Part shown: positions 46,988 through 55,890 of the stretch, one piece after another
Layout of the letters: each line of letters opens with the position of its first letter
How positions within the stretch are numbered: the stretch's first letter is position 1
Source of the DNA: Williamsia sp. 1135
Lineage (GTDB): Bacteria > Actinomycetota > Actinomycetes > Mycobacteriales > Mycobacteriaceae
Length of the DNA stretch: 64,000 nt
Direction of reading: 5' to 3'
NCBI RefSeq assembly: GCF_002095395.1
Contig: NZ_MJEI01000105.1
Location: forward strand, 1-64,000
Position numbers and translations under genes: made by a program
The notes under the pieces: model-generated
The model's input: only the letters and a program-made list of their open reading frames with translations
Told to the model about the DNA's origin: nothing
Database searches by the model: none

Positions 46988-48329
46988 GGATGACCTCCAC
47001 GTTGCCGATGGTTGTGTCGGCATCGATGGTCAGCACCGGACCGGCCGTCCCGTCCGTGCCGCCGTCGAGGCCGTCGGGGCACTTCGCCTCGCCGATCGCC
47101 GCATCGCACGTGGTGCGCAGATTCATGTCCTTCGGCGCGATGACCTTGAACTCACCGACGCCCAGGTCGATGACCACCTTCTTGTCCGCTGTGAGGTCGA
47201 CGGCAGTCAGATCGAGCTGGCCGGACCCCATCATCAGCGTGTACCCGTCCCGGATGTCGGCGCTCGTCAATGGCTTCCAATCGCGGTCACCGACCGGGCC
47301 GGACGGCATTCCGTCGATCAGCGAGGCCACCACGACGAAGCCGGCCATCGCGATCGCCACCGGGATCAACCCCGCGCCGCGTCGGAGGAAGGCGCCGACC
47401 AGGAGTCCCGCAGCGACCACCGCCAGTCCGATCGAGGCCACCTTGACCGGGTCGAGCCACTCGGTGCCGACTGAAATCGCGGTAGCCACACCGGTGGCGA
47501 TGACGGTGAGACCGAGCACAATCGGGGTGAACCTGGAGTGAGGGCGGGCGTCGGTCTCGGGCGGCTGCGTCGGTTCGGGTAGATCCCATGCAAACGGAGC
47601 TGCTCCCAACGGATCCCACGCCGGCGGTGTCGGGACGAGCGGGTCCTGCGCGCTGCCGGGTGAATCTTCTGTCGCACCCTCGGAAGCGACGGTTCCATCA
47701 CTCGCCGGCGCGTCCTTCAGCCACGCCCGTGGAGTCCAGCGCTGGAACGCTTGTCCGGCCTCATCGATCCCGCCGGTCGTCTCCTGCCACCAGGACCCGG
47801 GCGCAGCGGAGTGTGCGACGGGTCGCTGACCGACCGTGTCGGCACTGGTGCCCGGTTCCGCGACCGGGGTTCGTTGGTACAGCAGCCACCACCCCAGCGC
47901 CATCAGAGCGAGTCCGGCAACCCCGCCGCCGCTCCAGGCCAGATGAGGCCCGGCGACCAACGCCACGACCACGACGATGACGATGCCGACGATGGTCGGG
48001 GGATGTGACGATGCATGCCGGAATCCGTGGAACAGGCGGTTGGCATGAGTGTCCTGAGCAGGAGCTCCGGCGGACGCAGACCCCTCGGGCAACAGGATCC
48101 ACGCAGCGATGTAGATCAGGATGCCTGCGCCGCCGAAAAGGGCCGAGACGATTAAAGCGACCTTGACCAGGGTCGGGTCGACCTTGTATCGCAGGCCGAT
48201 CCCGGTGGCGACACCCGCGATGGACGAGCCGGCCGCCGCACGGGCAGGTCGGGTACGCCAGATGTTGTGAAGCTCGTCCGAATTGAACGGCGAACCACTC
48301 TTGGTGCGTTGATTCTCGGTATTCGTCAT
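46980..48329 (-). CDS. PspC-domain membrane protein, EsrI/LiaF-like
   Basis: The 449-aa protein has an N-terminal PspC domain (IWRTRPARAAAGSSIAGVATGIGLRYKVDPTLV) and about six further helices separated by a Pro/Ala-rich linker. The C-terminal extracytoplasmic part is LiaF-like (DWKPLTSADIRDGYTLMMGSGQLDL, VVIDLGVGEFKVIAP). It diverges from a PspC-domain histidine kinase gene. The arrangement matches the EsrISR system next to guaA in Corynebacterium glutamicum, in which EsrI is the inhibitor. The start at 48329 is nearest the conserved domain; an ATG at 48359 is possible. The repeat at 48331-48351 supplies the ribosome-site region. Confidence 0.8.
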   Translation of the reverse strand: MTNTENQRTKSGSPFNSDELHNIWRTRPARAAAGSSIAGVATGIGLRYKVDPTLVKVALIVSALFGGAGILIYIAAWILLPEGSASAGAPAQDTHANRLFHGFRHASSHPPTIVGIVIVVVVALVAGPHLAWSGGGVAGLALMALGWWLLYQRTPVAEPGTSADTVGQRPVAHSAAPGSWWQETTGGIDEAGQAFQRWTPRAWLKDAPASDGTVASEGATEDSPGSAQDPLVPTPPAWDPLGAAPFAWDLPEPTQPPETDARPHSRFTPIVLGLTVIATGVATAISVGTEWLDPVKVASIGLAVVAAGLLVGAFLRRGAGLIPVAIAMAGFVVVASLIDGMPSGPVGDRDWKPLTSADIRDGYTLMMGSGQLDLTAVDLTADKKVVIDLGVGEFKVIAPKDMNLRTTCDAAIGEAKCPDGLDGGTDGTAGPVLTIDADTTIGNVEVIRE

Positions 48330-48330
48330 C

Positions 48331-48351
48331 GTCGAGCTCCGCTTCGTCTCC
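48331..48351. repeat. Shortened copy of the 4.3-kb repeat unit, in the EsrI-like leader
   Basis: gtcgagctccgcttcgtctc at 48331-48350 matches the 4291/4326 repeats except for a five-base deletion (tccgc). It overlaps the ribosome-binding region of the leftward gene. Confidence 0.6.
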
Positions 48352-48505
48352 GTCTTCATGGTCGGGCCGGCCTGAAGTTCATGCCTCAATTCTGGGCATT
48401 GCGCGGCGGCCTGACCATCGGGATTCACCCTGATCTGCCCCCTGGACTTCGATCTGGGTAACAACCCTGATGTGCACAGCGGTCCTCGCGTGCAAGTATC
48501 GAGTG

Positions 48506-49759
48506 ATGCCCACAGTCGAACGCGTGCACCGCCGCGATGGTGGCCGTGTCATCGGCGGTGTCGCCGGTGGCGTGGCCGATCACCTTGGCATGGATGCATT
48601 TCGGGTGCGGGTCGTCTTCGTGATCCTGAGCGCGCTGGCCGGGGCGGGCGTATGTGCGTATGGGCTGCTCTGGTTCATGTGCCCGCCCGGCACCGATACC
48701 GAACCGCCGAGCAGTTCCGAACGCAGGCAAGGCGTCGGTCTGGCCATCGTCGGTGTCGTCGCCGTGGTGTCGGTCGGTTTTGTGGCATCCGGAACACCGG
48801 CGCAGTTCCTCATCCCGCTGGTCGTCGTCGCCGTCGGGGCCTCGCTGGTCTGGCGCGAACTCGACTCCAGTTGGCGTCCGCGATCAGGATCGGCGCGGGC
48901 GTTGACCTGGACCCGGATCGCCGGTGGCGCAACACTTGTGGTGGTGGGTCTCGTCGTCGTCGTCCTCGCCGGCAACAACCGGATCGGTGGGCTGAGCGCA
49001 ACGTTGCTCGCGGTCGCGGCGACGGTCCTGGGTGTGTTGCTGCTGACCATCCCGTTGTGGTTACGCATGGCACGGATGCTCGGCGCCGAGCGGGCCGCCC
49101 GGATTCGCACCGCGGAGCGAGAAGAAATTGCTGCACACCTTCATGATTCGGTTCTGCAGACGCTCGCGCTGATCCAGAAACGTTCTGCCCACGGAGACGA
49201 GGTGCAGCGTCTGGCGCGCAGCCAGGAGCGGGAGTTGCGCAACTATCTGTTCGGGGGTGTCGGTCCGCAGAGCGAATCGCTGACAGCCGCGTTGAAGTCG
49301 GTGGCAGCCGAAGTCGAGGACCACTACGGCGTCGAGGTCGAGGTGGTGACCGTCGGGGATGTCACTGCCGACGACCCGTCCTGGAGTACCGAACAACGCC
49401 GATGGGCCGCCCTCATCGCGGCCTCGCGGGAAGCCCTCGTCAACGCCGCCAAGCATTCCGGGGAACGATCGGTCGACGTCTACGCCGAGGTCGATGGCGA
49501 TCTGGTGGAGGTGTTCGTCCGCGACCGCGGCGTCGGTTTCGATCCAGACCAGGTCCCGGAGGATCGGCGCGGGGTGTCGGGCTCCATCAAGGGCCGGGTA
49601 CAGCGACACGGCGGTACCGTTGACATCAAGTCGACGCCGGGTCGCGGGGTCGACGTGCGGATGGCCATGCCGCGCGGGAGCGAGCCCTCGGGCGCCCCCG
49701 ACGGCGGTGAGGACACCGAATCCATCCGGGAAACGGTGAATCGAGAGCGGGAGAGATGA
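48506..49759 (+). CDS. Sensor histidine kinase with PspC domain, EsrS/LiaS-like
   Basis: The 417-aa kinase starts with a PspC domain (RRDGGRVIGGVAGGVADHLGM) and one helix, followed by several more helices to residue 185. A HisKA_3 phosphoacceptor (His213 in HLHDSVLQTL) and HATPase (SREALVNAAKHSG, DRGVGFDPDQ) follow. Kinases of this class detect envelope stress and pair with NarL-type regulators. The ATG at 48506 is preferred over 48470. The next gene overlaps by ATGA. Confidence 0.87.
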   Translation: MPTVERVHRRDGGRVIGGVAGGVADHLGMDAFRVRVVFVILSALAGAGVCAYGLLWFMCPPGTDTEPPSSSERRQGVGLAIVGVVAVVSVGFVASGTPAQFLIPLVVVAVGASLVWRELDSSWRPRSGSARALTWTRIAGGATLVVVGLVVVVLAGNNRIGGLSATLLAVAATVLGVLLLTIPLWLRMARMLGAERAARIRTAEREEIAAHLHDSVLQTLALIQKRSAHGDEVQRLARSQERELRNYLFGGVGPQSESLTAALKSVAAEVEDHYGVEVEVVTVGDVTADDPSWSTEQRRWAALIAASREALVNAAKHSGERSVDVYAEVDGDLVEVFVRDRGVGFDPDQVPEDRRGVSGSIKGRVQRHGGTVDIKSTPGRGVDVRMAMPRGSEPSGAPDGGEDTESIRETVNRERER

Positions 49760-50427
49760 GCGGGCGAAGCGAGCCGTATCGGGTGTTCTTGGTGGACGAC
49801 CACGGTGTGTTCCGTTCGGGGGTGCGAGCCGAACTTGCCTCGGAGAACGACATGCAGGTGGTCGGGGAGGCCGGCGCGGTGGCCGATGCCGTCACAGGAA
49901 TCCTGCAGTCGAGTCCGGACGTGGTGCTGCTCGACGTGCACATGCCCGCCGGTGGTGGCATCGCGGTGCTCCGGGGGATTGCCGACGCAGCCCCGGAGAA
50001 GGCCCCGGTGTTCCTGGCGCTCAGCGTGTCTGATGCCGCTGAAGACGTGATCGCGACGATTCGGGCCGGTGCGCGCGGCTATGTGACCAAGACGATCGGT
50101 GGACCGGAGCTCGCGGATTCGGTGCGACGCGTCGCCGACGGGGATGCTGTGTTCAGCCCGCGGCTCGCCGGGTTCGTGCTCGATTCCTTCACAGGGCGTT
50201 CTCCGCTGCCCGAACCACATCTCGACCCAGAGCTCGACTCCCTGACACCCAGGGAGATGGAGGTCTTGCGACTGCTCGCCCGCGGGTTCACCTACCGTGA
50301 GATCGCCGAGGATCTGGTGATCTCGATCAAGACGGTCGAGACACATGCGTCGAATGTGCTGCGAAAGACTCAGCAGTCCAACCGAAATGCACTGACCCGA
50401 TGGGCTGCCAACCGCCATATCAGTTGA
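49756..50427 (+). CDS. NarL/LuxR-family response regulator, EsrR/LiaR-like
   Basis: The 223-aa regulator has a receiver domain (FLVDDHGVFR, phospho-Asp60 in VVLLDVHMP) and a LuxR helix-turn-helix at the C-terminus (LTPREMEVLRLLARGFTYREIAEDL, VETHASNVLRKT). It is co-translated with the kinase. The locus structure (PspC protein divergent from kinase-regulator) indicates a three-component envelope-stress system. Confidence 0.9.
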   Translation: MSGRSEPYRVFLVDDHGVFRSGVRAELASENDMQVVGEAGAVADAVTGILQSSPDVVLLDVHMPAGGGIAVLRGIADAAPEKAPVFLALSVSDAAEDVIATIRAGARGYVTKTIGGPELADSVRRVADGDAVFSPRLAGFVLDSFTGRSPLPEPHLDPELDSLTPREMEVLRLLARGFTYREIAEDLVISIKTVETHASNVLRKTQQSNRNALTRWAANRHIS

Positions 50428-50444
50428 TACCCGCAGATCTCAGG

Positions 50445-50512
50445 CAAACCCAGTCGCTTCAGGCAGGTTCAGGTGTTGCAACACCTGGGTGTGCCTGGAA
50501 CGGCTGGGTTTG
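50445..50512. terminator. Long nested hairpin between esrR-like and the kinase gene
   Basis: Three nested paired blocks are visible: caaacccag (50445) with ctgggtttg (50504), caggca (50460) with tgcctg (50492), and a perfect 18-base palindrome, caggtgttgcaacacctg, at 50470-50487. It fills the space between two converging genes and probably terminates both, though T-runs are short. Confidence 0.6.
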
Positions 50513-50513
50513 T

Positions 50514-51701
50514 TCAGCGGATGACTGCGATCAAGGTGATGGCGATCGCCGCGAGCACCACGAAGACCAGGAACACCGCGGCGGCGAGGCCGAGGTGCCG
50601 TGACTGCTGTTGTGGTGGTTGCTGTCCGAAGACGGGATACGACGGTTGCGAGTGCTGAGTGACCTGCCAGGGGTCGGGGGCGACGGGTGCATAGGGGTGT
50701 GGGGCATCCTTCCGTGCTGCACCGGATGACGTGACCGCGGGGAGGCCGGACTCGGTGGTGGTGGGGATGCGCCGGGTCGGGGGGCGTTGCGGCCGGTTCG
50801 ATGAGGTGCGATCGAGTGGACTCGTCAGGATCATCGCCGTGTTGCCGTTGTCGCCCGCGGCCACCTGCGCGAGTCGGTCGCGAACCTCGGCCATGGTCGG
50901 GCGCCGGGCGGGGCTGGGTTCGAGCATGGCGAGCAGTGCGCCTTCGAGGTGACCCGACCGCCTCGGTGGGTTGATCTCGCCCCTTGCCACCCGGTGCAGG
51001 AGGACCAGCGAATTGTCATCGATGCCGAAGGGCGGCTCACCTTCGGTGGCGGTGAAGAGCGTGGAGCCGAGCGAGTAGACGTCGGATGCCTCGGAGGGAT
51101 CTTCTCCGCGGGCGACCTCCGGCGCAAAATATGCCGGGGTGCCGGTGATGACCCCTGTCTGGGTGAGTTGGACATCGTCCTTCGATCGGGAGATGCCGAA
51201 GTCTGTGAGTTTGACCAGGCCGGCGTTGCGGCCTTCGGCGATCAGGATGTTGCCCGGCTTGATGTCGCGATGCAGGATCCCGGCGGCGTGTGCCTCGGTC
51301 ATCGCATCCGCGATCTGGGCTCCGATCTGCGCGACCTGGTGGACGGGCAGGGTGCCGGTCTGATGAAGGATCTCGGCGACGCTGCGCGAGGGCAGGTACT
51401 CCATCACCAGCCATGGCTCACCCGACTCCAGGGCCACATCGTGCATGGCGATGGCATTGCGGTGACTGAGCCTGGCGGCGATCCGGCCCTCCCGCATCGC
51501 TCGCTGACGCATCTGGGCGGCTGAGTCCTCGGTCATGCCTGCCACCGAGAGGACCTGTTTCACGGCGACCTCGCGGTCGAGCAAGGTGTCGTGTGCCAGC
51601 CACACGGCGCCCATGCCACCGCCGCCGATCATCGAGCGCAGCCGGTAGCGCCCGGCGACCAGATAGTCCGGGCCGGGAACGCGGTATTCGGAGGCGCTCA
51701 C
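50514..51701 (-). CDS. Membrane-anchored Ser/Thr protein kinase (Hanks type)
   Basis: From GTG 51701 the 395-aa kinase has the glycine loop SMIGGGGMGAVWLA, Lys48 in REVAVKQVL, the catalytic loop ILHRDIKPGNIL (Asp146), DFG (Asp167) and an activation-loop Thr in TQTGVITGTPAYFAPE. The juxtamembrane part is Pro/Thr-rich, and a single helix (LGLAAAVFLVFVVLAAIAITLI) sits almost at the C-terminus, leaving no extracellular sensor. It is not one of the PknA/PknB genes by context. It converges on the EsrSR-like pair. The open frame extends 294 bases further up but lacks coding character. Confidence 0.88.
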   Translation of the reverse strand: MSASEYRVPGPDYLVAGRYRLRSMIGGGGMGAVWLAHDTLLDREVAVKQVLSVAGMTEDSAAQMRQRAMREGRIAARLSHRNAIAMHDVALESGEPWLVMEYLPSRSVAEILHQTGTLPVHQVAQIGAQIADAMTEAHAAGILHRDIKPGNILIAEGRNAGLVKLTDFGISRSKDDVQLTQTGVITGTPAYFAPEVARGEDPSEASDVYSLGSTLFTATEGEPPFGIDDNSLVLLHRVARGEINPPRRSGHLEGALLAMLEPSPARRPTMAEVRDRLAQVAAGDNGNTAMILTSPLDRTSSNRPQRPPTRRIPTTTESGLPAVTSSGAARKDAPHPYAPVAPDPWQVTQHSQPSYPVFGQQPPQQQSRHLGLAAAVFLVFVVLAAIAITLIAVIR

Positions 51702-51835
51702 GTGTCCGACCTTAGTGGACTGGTGAGGCTCAAGTGGACCCTGTGCCTGGTGTGTGCGACTCGCCCGTACAAATCGGGCCGACGCGCCGGACGATGTTGA
51801 CGCTTGTCGGAGGGCTGTCCTACGCTCAAGAAAGT

Positions 51836-51851
51836 TCGAAAATGTGTTCGA
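51836..51851 (+). promoter_or_regulatory. LexA/SOS box upstream of imuA'
   Basis: tcgaaaatgtgttcga fits the mycobacterial SOS box (TCGAAC-N4-GTTCGA) with one substitution, a for c in the left arm. It lies 67 bases before the imuA' start. LexA repression and DNA-damage induction are expected. Confidence 0.8.
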
Positions 51852-51918
51852 GTTCTGACGGTGGCCACCTTCCCTGAGCCGCTTCCTCATCTCGGTGAGG
51901 AGTGATCTGGAGGGTGCG

Positions 51919-52716
51919 ATGCGGGCGATGGAGACAGTCCCGGACAAGGCTGCGAAGCTGGCGATGTTGCGGCAGACCCTGGCTTCGGCAACCACCAGGG
52001 CACGATCGGAATCAATTGTGCCACAACGTCAGATGTCGGCGGTGACGACGCCGCAGGAGAAGTACTCGGATCGGGATCGGCTTGCTGTTCCGCCTGTGCT
52101 CGAACAGTTGTTGCCTGCGCAGGGGTTGGTGAGGGGCACGGTGGTGGCGCTGGAAGGAGCGCGTTCACTGCTGCTTTCATTGATCGCTCAGGTGAGTGCT
52201 GACGGCGGACATGTTGCGGTGATCGGACAGCCGCAACTGTGCTTGCTGGGGGTGGTGGAGATGGGCGGTGATCTATCCCGGATCGCGGTGATACCAGACC
52301 CTGGCCCTGACCCCGTCGAGATCGCCGCGGTGTTGCTCGACGGGCTCGATCTGGTGGTGGCCGGACTCGGCGGCATCTCGGTGCCGCCGTCCCGCAGTCG
52401 CGTGGTGATGGCTCGTGCGCGCAGTAAAGGCGCGGTCCTGGTGGTCACCGACGGTACCTGGTCGGGGGCACATGTGAAGCTGCAATCCAGGGTCTGTGAC
52501 TACCGCCATCAGCCTGTTGCGCGGCGGCGTGGTTACGGCCGCCTCGGTGGGGTGTCGTTGACGGTGCGCTCGGTGGGGCGTGGTTTTGCCGGTGCCAGCA
52601 CCCGACTCGATGTGGTCGACAGTGGGGGACGGGTCCAGTTGCTGGACGCCGTTGCTGAGCAACATGATTCGGTTTCTGCGTCGCAAGAATCGGCCACCAT
52701 GAAGGTGGCGCTGTGA
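51919..52716 (+). CDS. imuA': ImuA' mutasome component (RecA/SulA-like)
   Basis: The 265-aa product, preceded by a clear ggaggg site, has the degenerate RecA-like core of ImuA' (LEQLLPAQGLVRGTVVALEGARSLLLSLIAQVSADGG, a P-loop-position region lacking the Walker lysine). In mycobacteria ImuA', ImuB and DnaE2 form the SOS translesion module for damage-induced mutagenesis. It matches Rv3395c after guaA in order. The stop overlaps imuB (GTGA). Confidence 0.88.
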   Translation: MRAMETVPDKAAKLAMLRQTLASATTRARSESIVPQRQMSAVTTPQEKYSDRDRLAVPPVLEQLLPAQGLVRGTVVALEGARSLLLSLIAQVSADGGHVAVIGQPQLCLLGVVEMGGDLSRIAVIPDPGPDPVEIAAVLLDGLDLVVAGLGGISVPPSRSRVVMARARSKGAVLVVTDGTWSGAHVKLQSRVCDYRHQPVARRRGYGRLGGVSLTVRSVGRGFAGASTRLDVVDSGGRVQLLDAVAEQHDSVSASQESATMKVAL

Positions 52717-54293
52717 GCGGTCGGGTGTTCGGTCTCTGGTGTCCGGATTGGCCGGCGGTGGCCGCGGCGTCGGACATCGATCTCTCTCCTGATCAGCCGG
52801 TCGCGGTGCTGGGTGCGGGGCGGGTGATCGCGTGCTCGGCATCGGCGCGGGCGTTGGGGGTGCGCCGGGACATGCGTAAACGTGATGCCCAGGCCAGGTG
52901 TCCGCAGTTGACGGTGGCCGACAACGATCAGTGCCGTGATGCCCGGTTGTTCGAGCCGGTGGTGGCGGCGGTGGCCGAGCTGATTCCTCTCGTGGAGGTC
53001 CTGCGACCCGGTCTGCTGGTATTGCCTGCGCGCGGTGTCGCACGGTATTTCGGCAGTGAGGAGATCGCCGCAGAGAAACTGACGGACATCGTCTCCGCAT
53101 GCGGTATCGAATCCCAGGTCGGGATCGCCGACGAGCTCTTCACCGCGATCATCGCCGCCCGGCGCGGCATGGTCATCCCGGTGGGCGCAGGCGCCGATTT
53201 CCTTGCCCCGCTGCGCATCTCCGAATTGGCGGTGGAGCCCAGCATGTGTGCAGATGATCGACTCGCGCTGGTCGACCTGTTGTGGCGGATGGGACTTCGG
53301 ACGATCGGCGACTTGGCCGGTCTGTCGGCCGCGGACGTGGCCACCCGATTCGGGGCCGACGCCATATACGCCCACCGCACGGCGCGGGCCATGCCGCAGC
53401 GTCCGCCGTCCGGTCAGGCGCCCCCGCCAGACCTGGTGGTGGAGCACCAGTGCGACCCGCCCGTGGATCGAGTCGACGCCGCGGCGTTCATCGGCCGCCG
53501 ACTGTCGGCGCAACTACACGATGTGCTCGCGGCGGCGTCGGTTGCCTGCACCAGGCTCACCGTGCAGGCGGTCACCGACAGCGGTCGCGAGTACTCCCGA
53601 ACCTGGCGCTGTGCCAATCCGCTCACTCCCGATGCGACGGCCGACAGGATCCGCTGGCAACTGGAGGGCTGGCTGTCCGGGCGCAATGCCGCGGACCGGC
53701 CGGATGGGCCGGTGGTGTTGCTGCGTCTCGATCCGGTGGAGGTGATCAGTTCGGGTGCACTGCAATTGGGTTTCACGGGTGGTGGACTGACAGGAGGGGA
53801 CGGGGAAGTGGCCGAACGGGTGCGTCGGGCTCTGGTGCGGGTGCAAGGGCTGCTCGGTGGAGATCGGGTGCAGATACCCCTTCGCAGTGGGGGCCGTGGT
53901 CCCGGACAACAGATCACCCTGGTGCCGTTGGGTGACGAACTCGTGCCCGCGGCAGACCCGCAGGCACCGTGGCCGGGACGGGTACCGGGACCGTCCCCGT
54001 CGATACTGCCGATGGCGCCGGTGAGTGTGCGAGATGCCGAGGATCATCCGGTGGAGGTCACCGGACGCGGTGGTTTCACCCGGGAACCGGCCAGTCTCAC
54101 CTGGGGCAGCCGGACCTGGCGGCTGAACTGGTGGGCCGGTCCCTGGGCCACCGACGAGAGATGGTGGTCCGAGTCAGAAGCGGGCTCACACGGTGGCTCG
54201 TATGCCAGAGCTCAGGTGCTGCTCGAAGATTCGCGGGCGCTGCTACTGCACTATCAGCAGGGGCAGTGGACGGTGGAAGGAGTGTATGAGTAG
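52713..54293 (+). CDS. imuB: ImuB, catalytically inactive Y-family polymerase-like adaptor
   Basis: The 526-aa protein starts VSGRVFGLWCPDWPAVAAAS, where polymerases of this family have the catalytic aspartate motif; the acidic residues are missing, as in ImuB. The fingers and palm remain (LGVRRDMRKRDAQARCPQL, LVDLLWRMGLRTIGDLAGL helix-hairpin-helix). ImuB links DnaE2 and ImuA' to the beta clamp. GTG start, coupled to imuA'. The C-terminal DUF6504-like region ends the protein. Confidence 0.92.
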   Translation: MSGRVFGLWCPDWPAVAAASDIDLSPDQPVAVLGAGRVIACSASARALGVRRDMRKRDAQARCPQLTVADNDQCRDARLFEPVVAAVAELIPLVEVLRPGLLVLPARGVARYFGSEEIAAEKLTDIVSACGIESQVGIADELFTAIIAARRGMVIPVGAGADFLAPLRISELAVEPSMCADDRLALVDLLWRMGLRTIGDLAGLSAADVATRFGADAIYAHRTARAMPQRPPSGQAPPPDLVVEHQCDPPVDRVDAAAFIGRRLSAQLHDVLAAASVACTRLTVQAVTDSGREYSRTWRCANPLTPDATADRIRWQLEGWLSGRNAADRPDGPVVLLRLDPVEVISSGALQLGFTGGGLTGGDGEVAERVRRALVRVQGLLGGDRVQIPLRSGGRGPGQQITLVPLGDELVPAADPQAPWPGRVPGPSPSILPMAPVSVRDAEDHPVEVTGRGGFTREPASLTWGSRTWRLNWWAGPWATDERWWSESEAGSHGGSYARAQVLLEDSRALLLHYQQGQWTVEGVYE

Positions 54294-54462
54294 GGCTTTG
54301 AGCAGGGACGATACGCGTGATCAACGCTCGGATGCTTAGTTTTGCTCATGATGGTGCCAATCCTTGGTTGCCTGACCGATCGGGTCTTTCCTGGTCGAGT
54401 GCTCGAATCAGGGCCCGCGAAACCGCCTCCGAACGGCGCTGACAACTCGAAGGACGTACACC

Positions 54463-55831
54463 ATGAGCCGTGAACTTCATCTGGGCGGATTTCTGATCGC
54501 CTCGCCCGTCACCCACTCCCATGCTGCGTGGCGACATCCCGGATCGACCACGGAGTTCTTCTCGCCCGAGCACTATCACCGCGTGGGGCGGATCCTCGAG
54601 CGGGGCAAATTCGACTTCGCGTTCTTCGCCGATCTACTGGCTGCGCCACTGCGATTCGGTGACGATCAGTCCGAACCGTTGCGCCGGGGAACGCAGGCCG
54701 CCGCCACCCTCGATCCCAGCATCGTCGCCGCCAGCATCGCGGCAGTCACAACGCATCTGGGCATCGCGATCACCAAGTCGACAACGTACTTCCACCCCTA
54801 CGAGCTGGCACGGGTCTTCGGTTTGCTTGACCACCTCTCCCGCGGCCGCGTGGCGTGGAACATCGTCACGTCGCTCACCCAGGCAGAAGCGTTCAATTTC
54901 GGCTTCGACGAGCATGTCGCCCATGGCGAGAGGTACCTCAAGGCGGAAGAATTCGTGCAGGCCGCCATCAAACTGTGGTCGGCATGGGACGAGGACGCAG
55001 TCGTAGCGGACAAGACCTCCGGAGTGTGGGCCGACCCCGACAGAGTGCGCACCGTCGACCACGAGGGTGAGTTCTACCGTACCCGCGGTCCGCTGAACCA
55101 GCCGCGATCGCCGCAACATCGGCCGGTGTTGATCCAGGCCGGATCATCCTCCACCGGAAGAGATTTCGCTGCCCGCTGGGCGGAGGCGATCTTCGAGATC
55201 GATCCCACCCCCGGAGGGTCGTCGCGCCTACTACGACGACGTCAAGTCGCGCGTGGTCAACGTCGGCCGCAATCCCGACCACGTCAAGATCCTGCCGTCG
55301 TTCATCCCGTTCATCGGTGAGACCGAGTCGATTGCCCGCGAGAAACAGGCATTCCACAATGAACTCGCTGATCCGATCTCGGGTCTGATCACGCTATCGG
55401 TGCACACTGATCACGACTTCTCGCAGTACGACCTCGACGCACCTCACGAGGATCTCACTGTGGCCGGTTCGCAGGGCCTCTTCGACGTGGCCCGCAGGCT
55501 CAGCCAACGCGACAAACTCACCGTCCGCGACATCGGCAAACTGTATGCCCAGGGCGTGATGCTCCCGCAGTTCGTCGGAACCGCATCGGATGTGGCCGAC
55601 GAGATCGAGGCCGGTTTCACCGGTGGTGAGGCCGATGGCTACATAGTCTCCACGGCGCAGACACCGGGCACATTCAACGACTTCGTCGACTATGTGGTGC
55701 CCGAGCTGCAGCGCCGCGGTCTGTTCCGCACCGAGTACACCGGATTCACCCTGCGTGACCATCTCGGCCTGGGCCATCCGAACGACGACCTCCCCGCCGA
55801 CGTGCGTGAACAGGGACTTGCCGCAGTCTGA
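54463..55831 (+). pseudogene. LLM-class flavin-dependent monooxygenase (NtaA/DszA-like), frameshifted
   Basis: Two overlapping frames together encode one complete protein of about 455 aa. The first (54463-55320) covers the N-terminal barrel (LASPVTHSHAAWRHP-type start, AWNIVTSLTQAEAFNFG, VLIQAGSSSTGRDFAARWAEAIF). The second begins where the first loses sense (EGRRAYYDDVKSRVVNVGRN) and runs to 55831. A single extra G at 55213-55214 (acccccggagg) explains the switch. The family uses FMNH2 to oxidise sulfur or nitrogen compounds. The gene is otherwise intact, so this may be a recent mutation or a sequencing error. It is rightward, between imuB and the converging serpin gene. Confidence 0.85.
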
Positions 55832-55890
55832 TCACTCACCTCGCGTCGGTCCCTGTGGAAGACAACACCCATGTCCGGGTGCGGGGGCCG

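Noticed and set aside
54463-55831. Two separate functional LLM proteins
   Set aside because: Each half lacks part of the barrel, and removal of one G joins them into a single normal family member.
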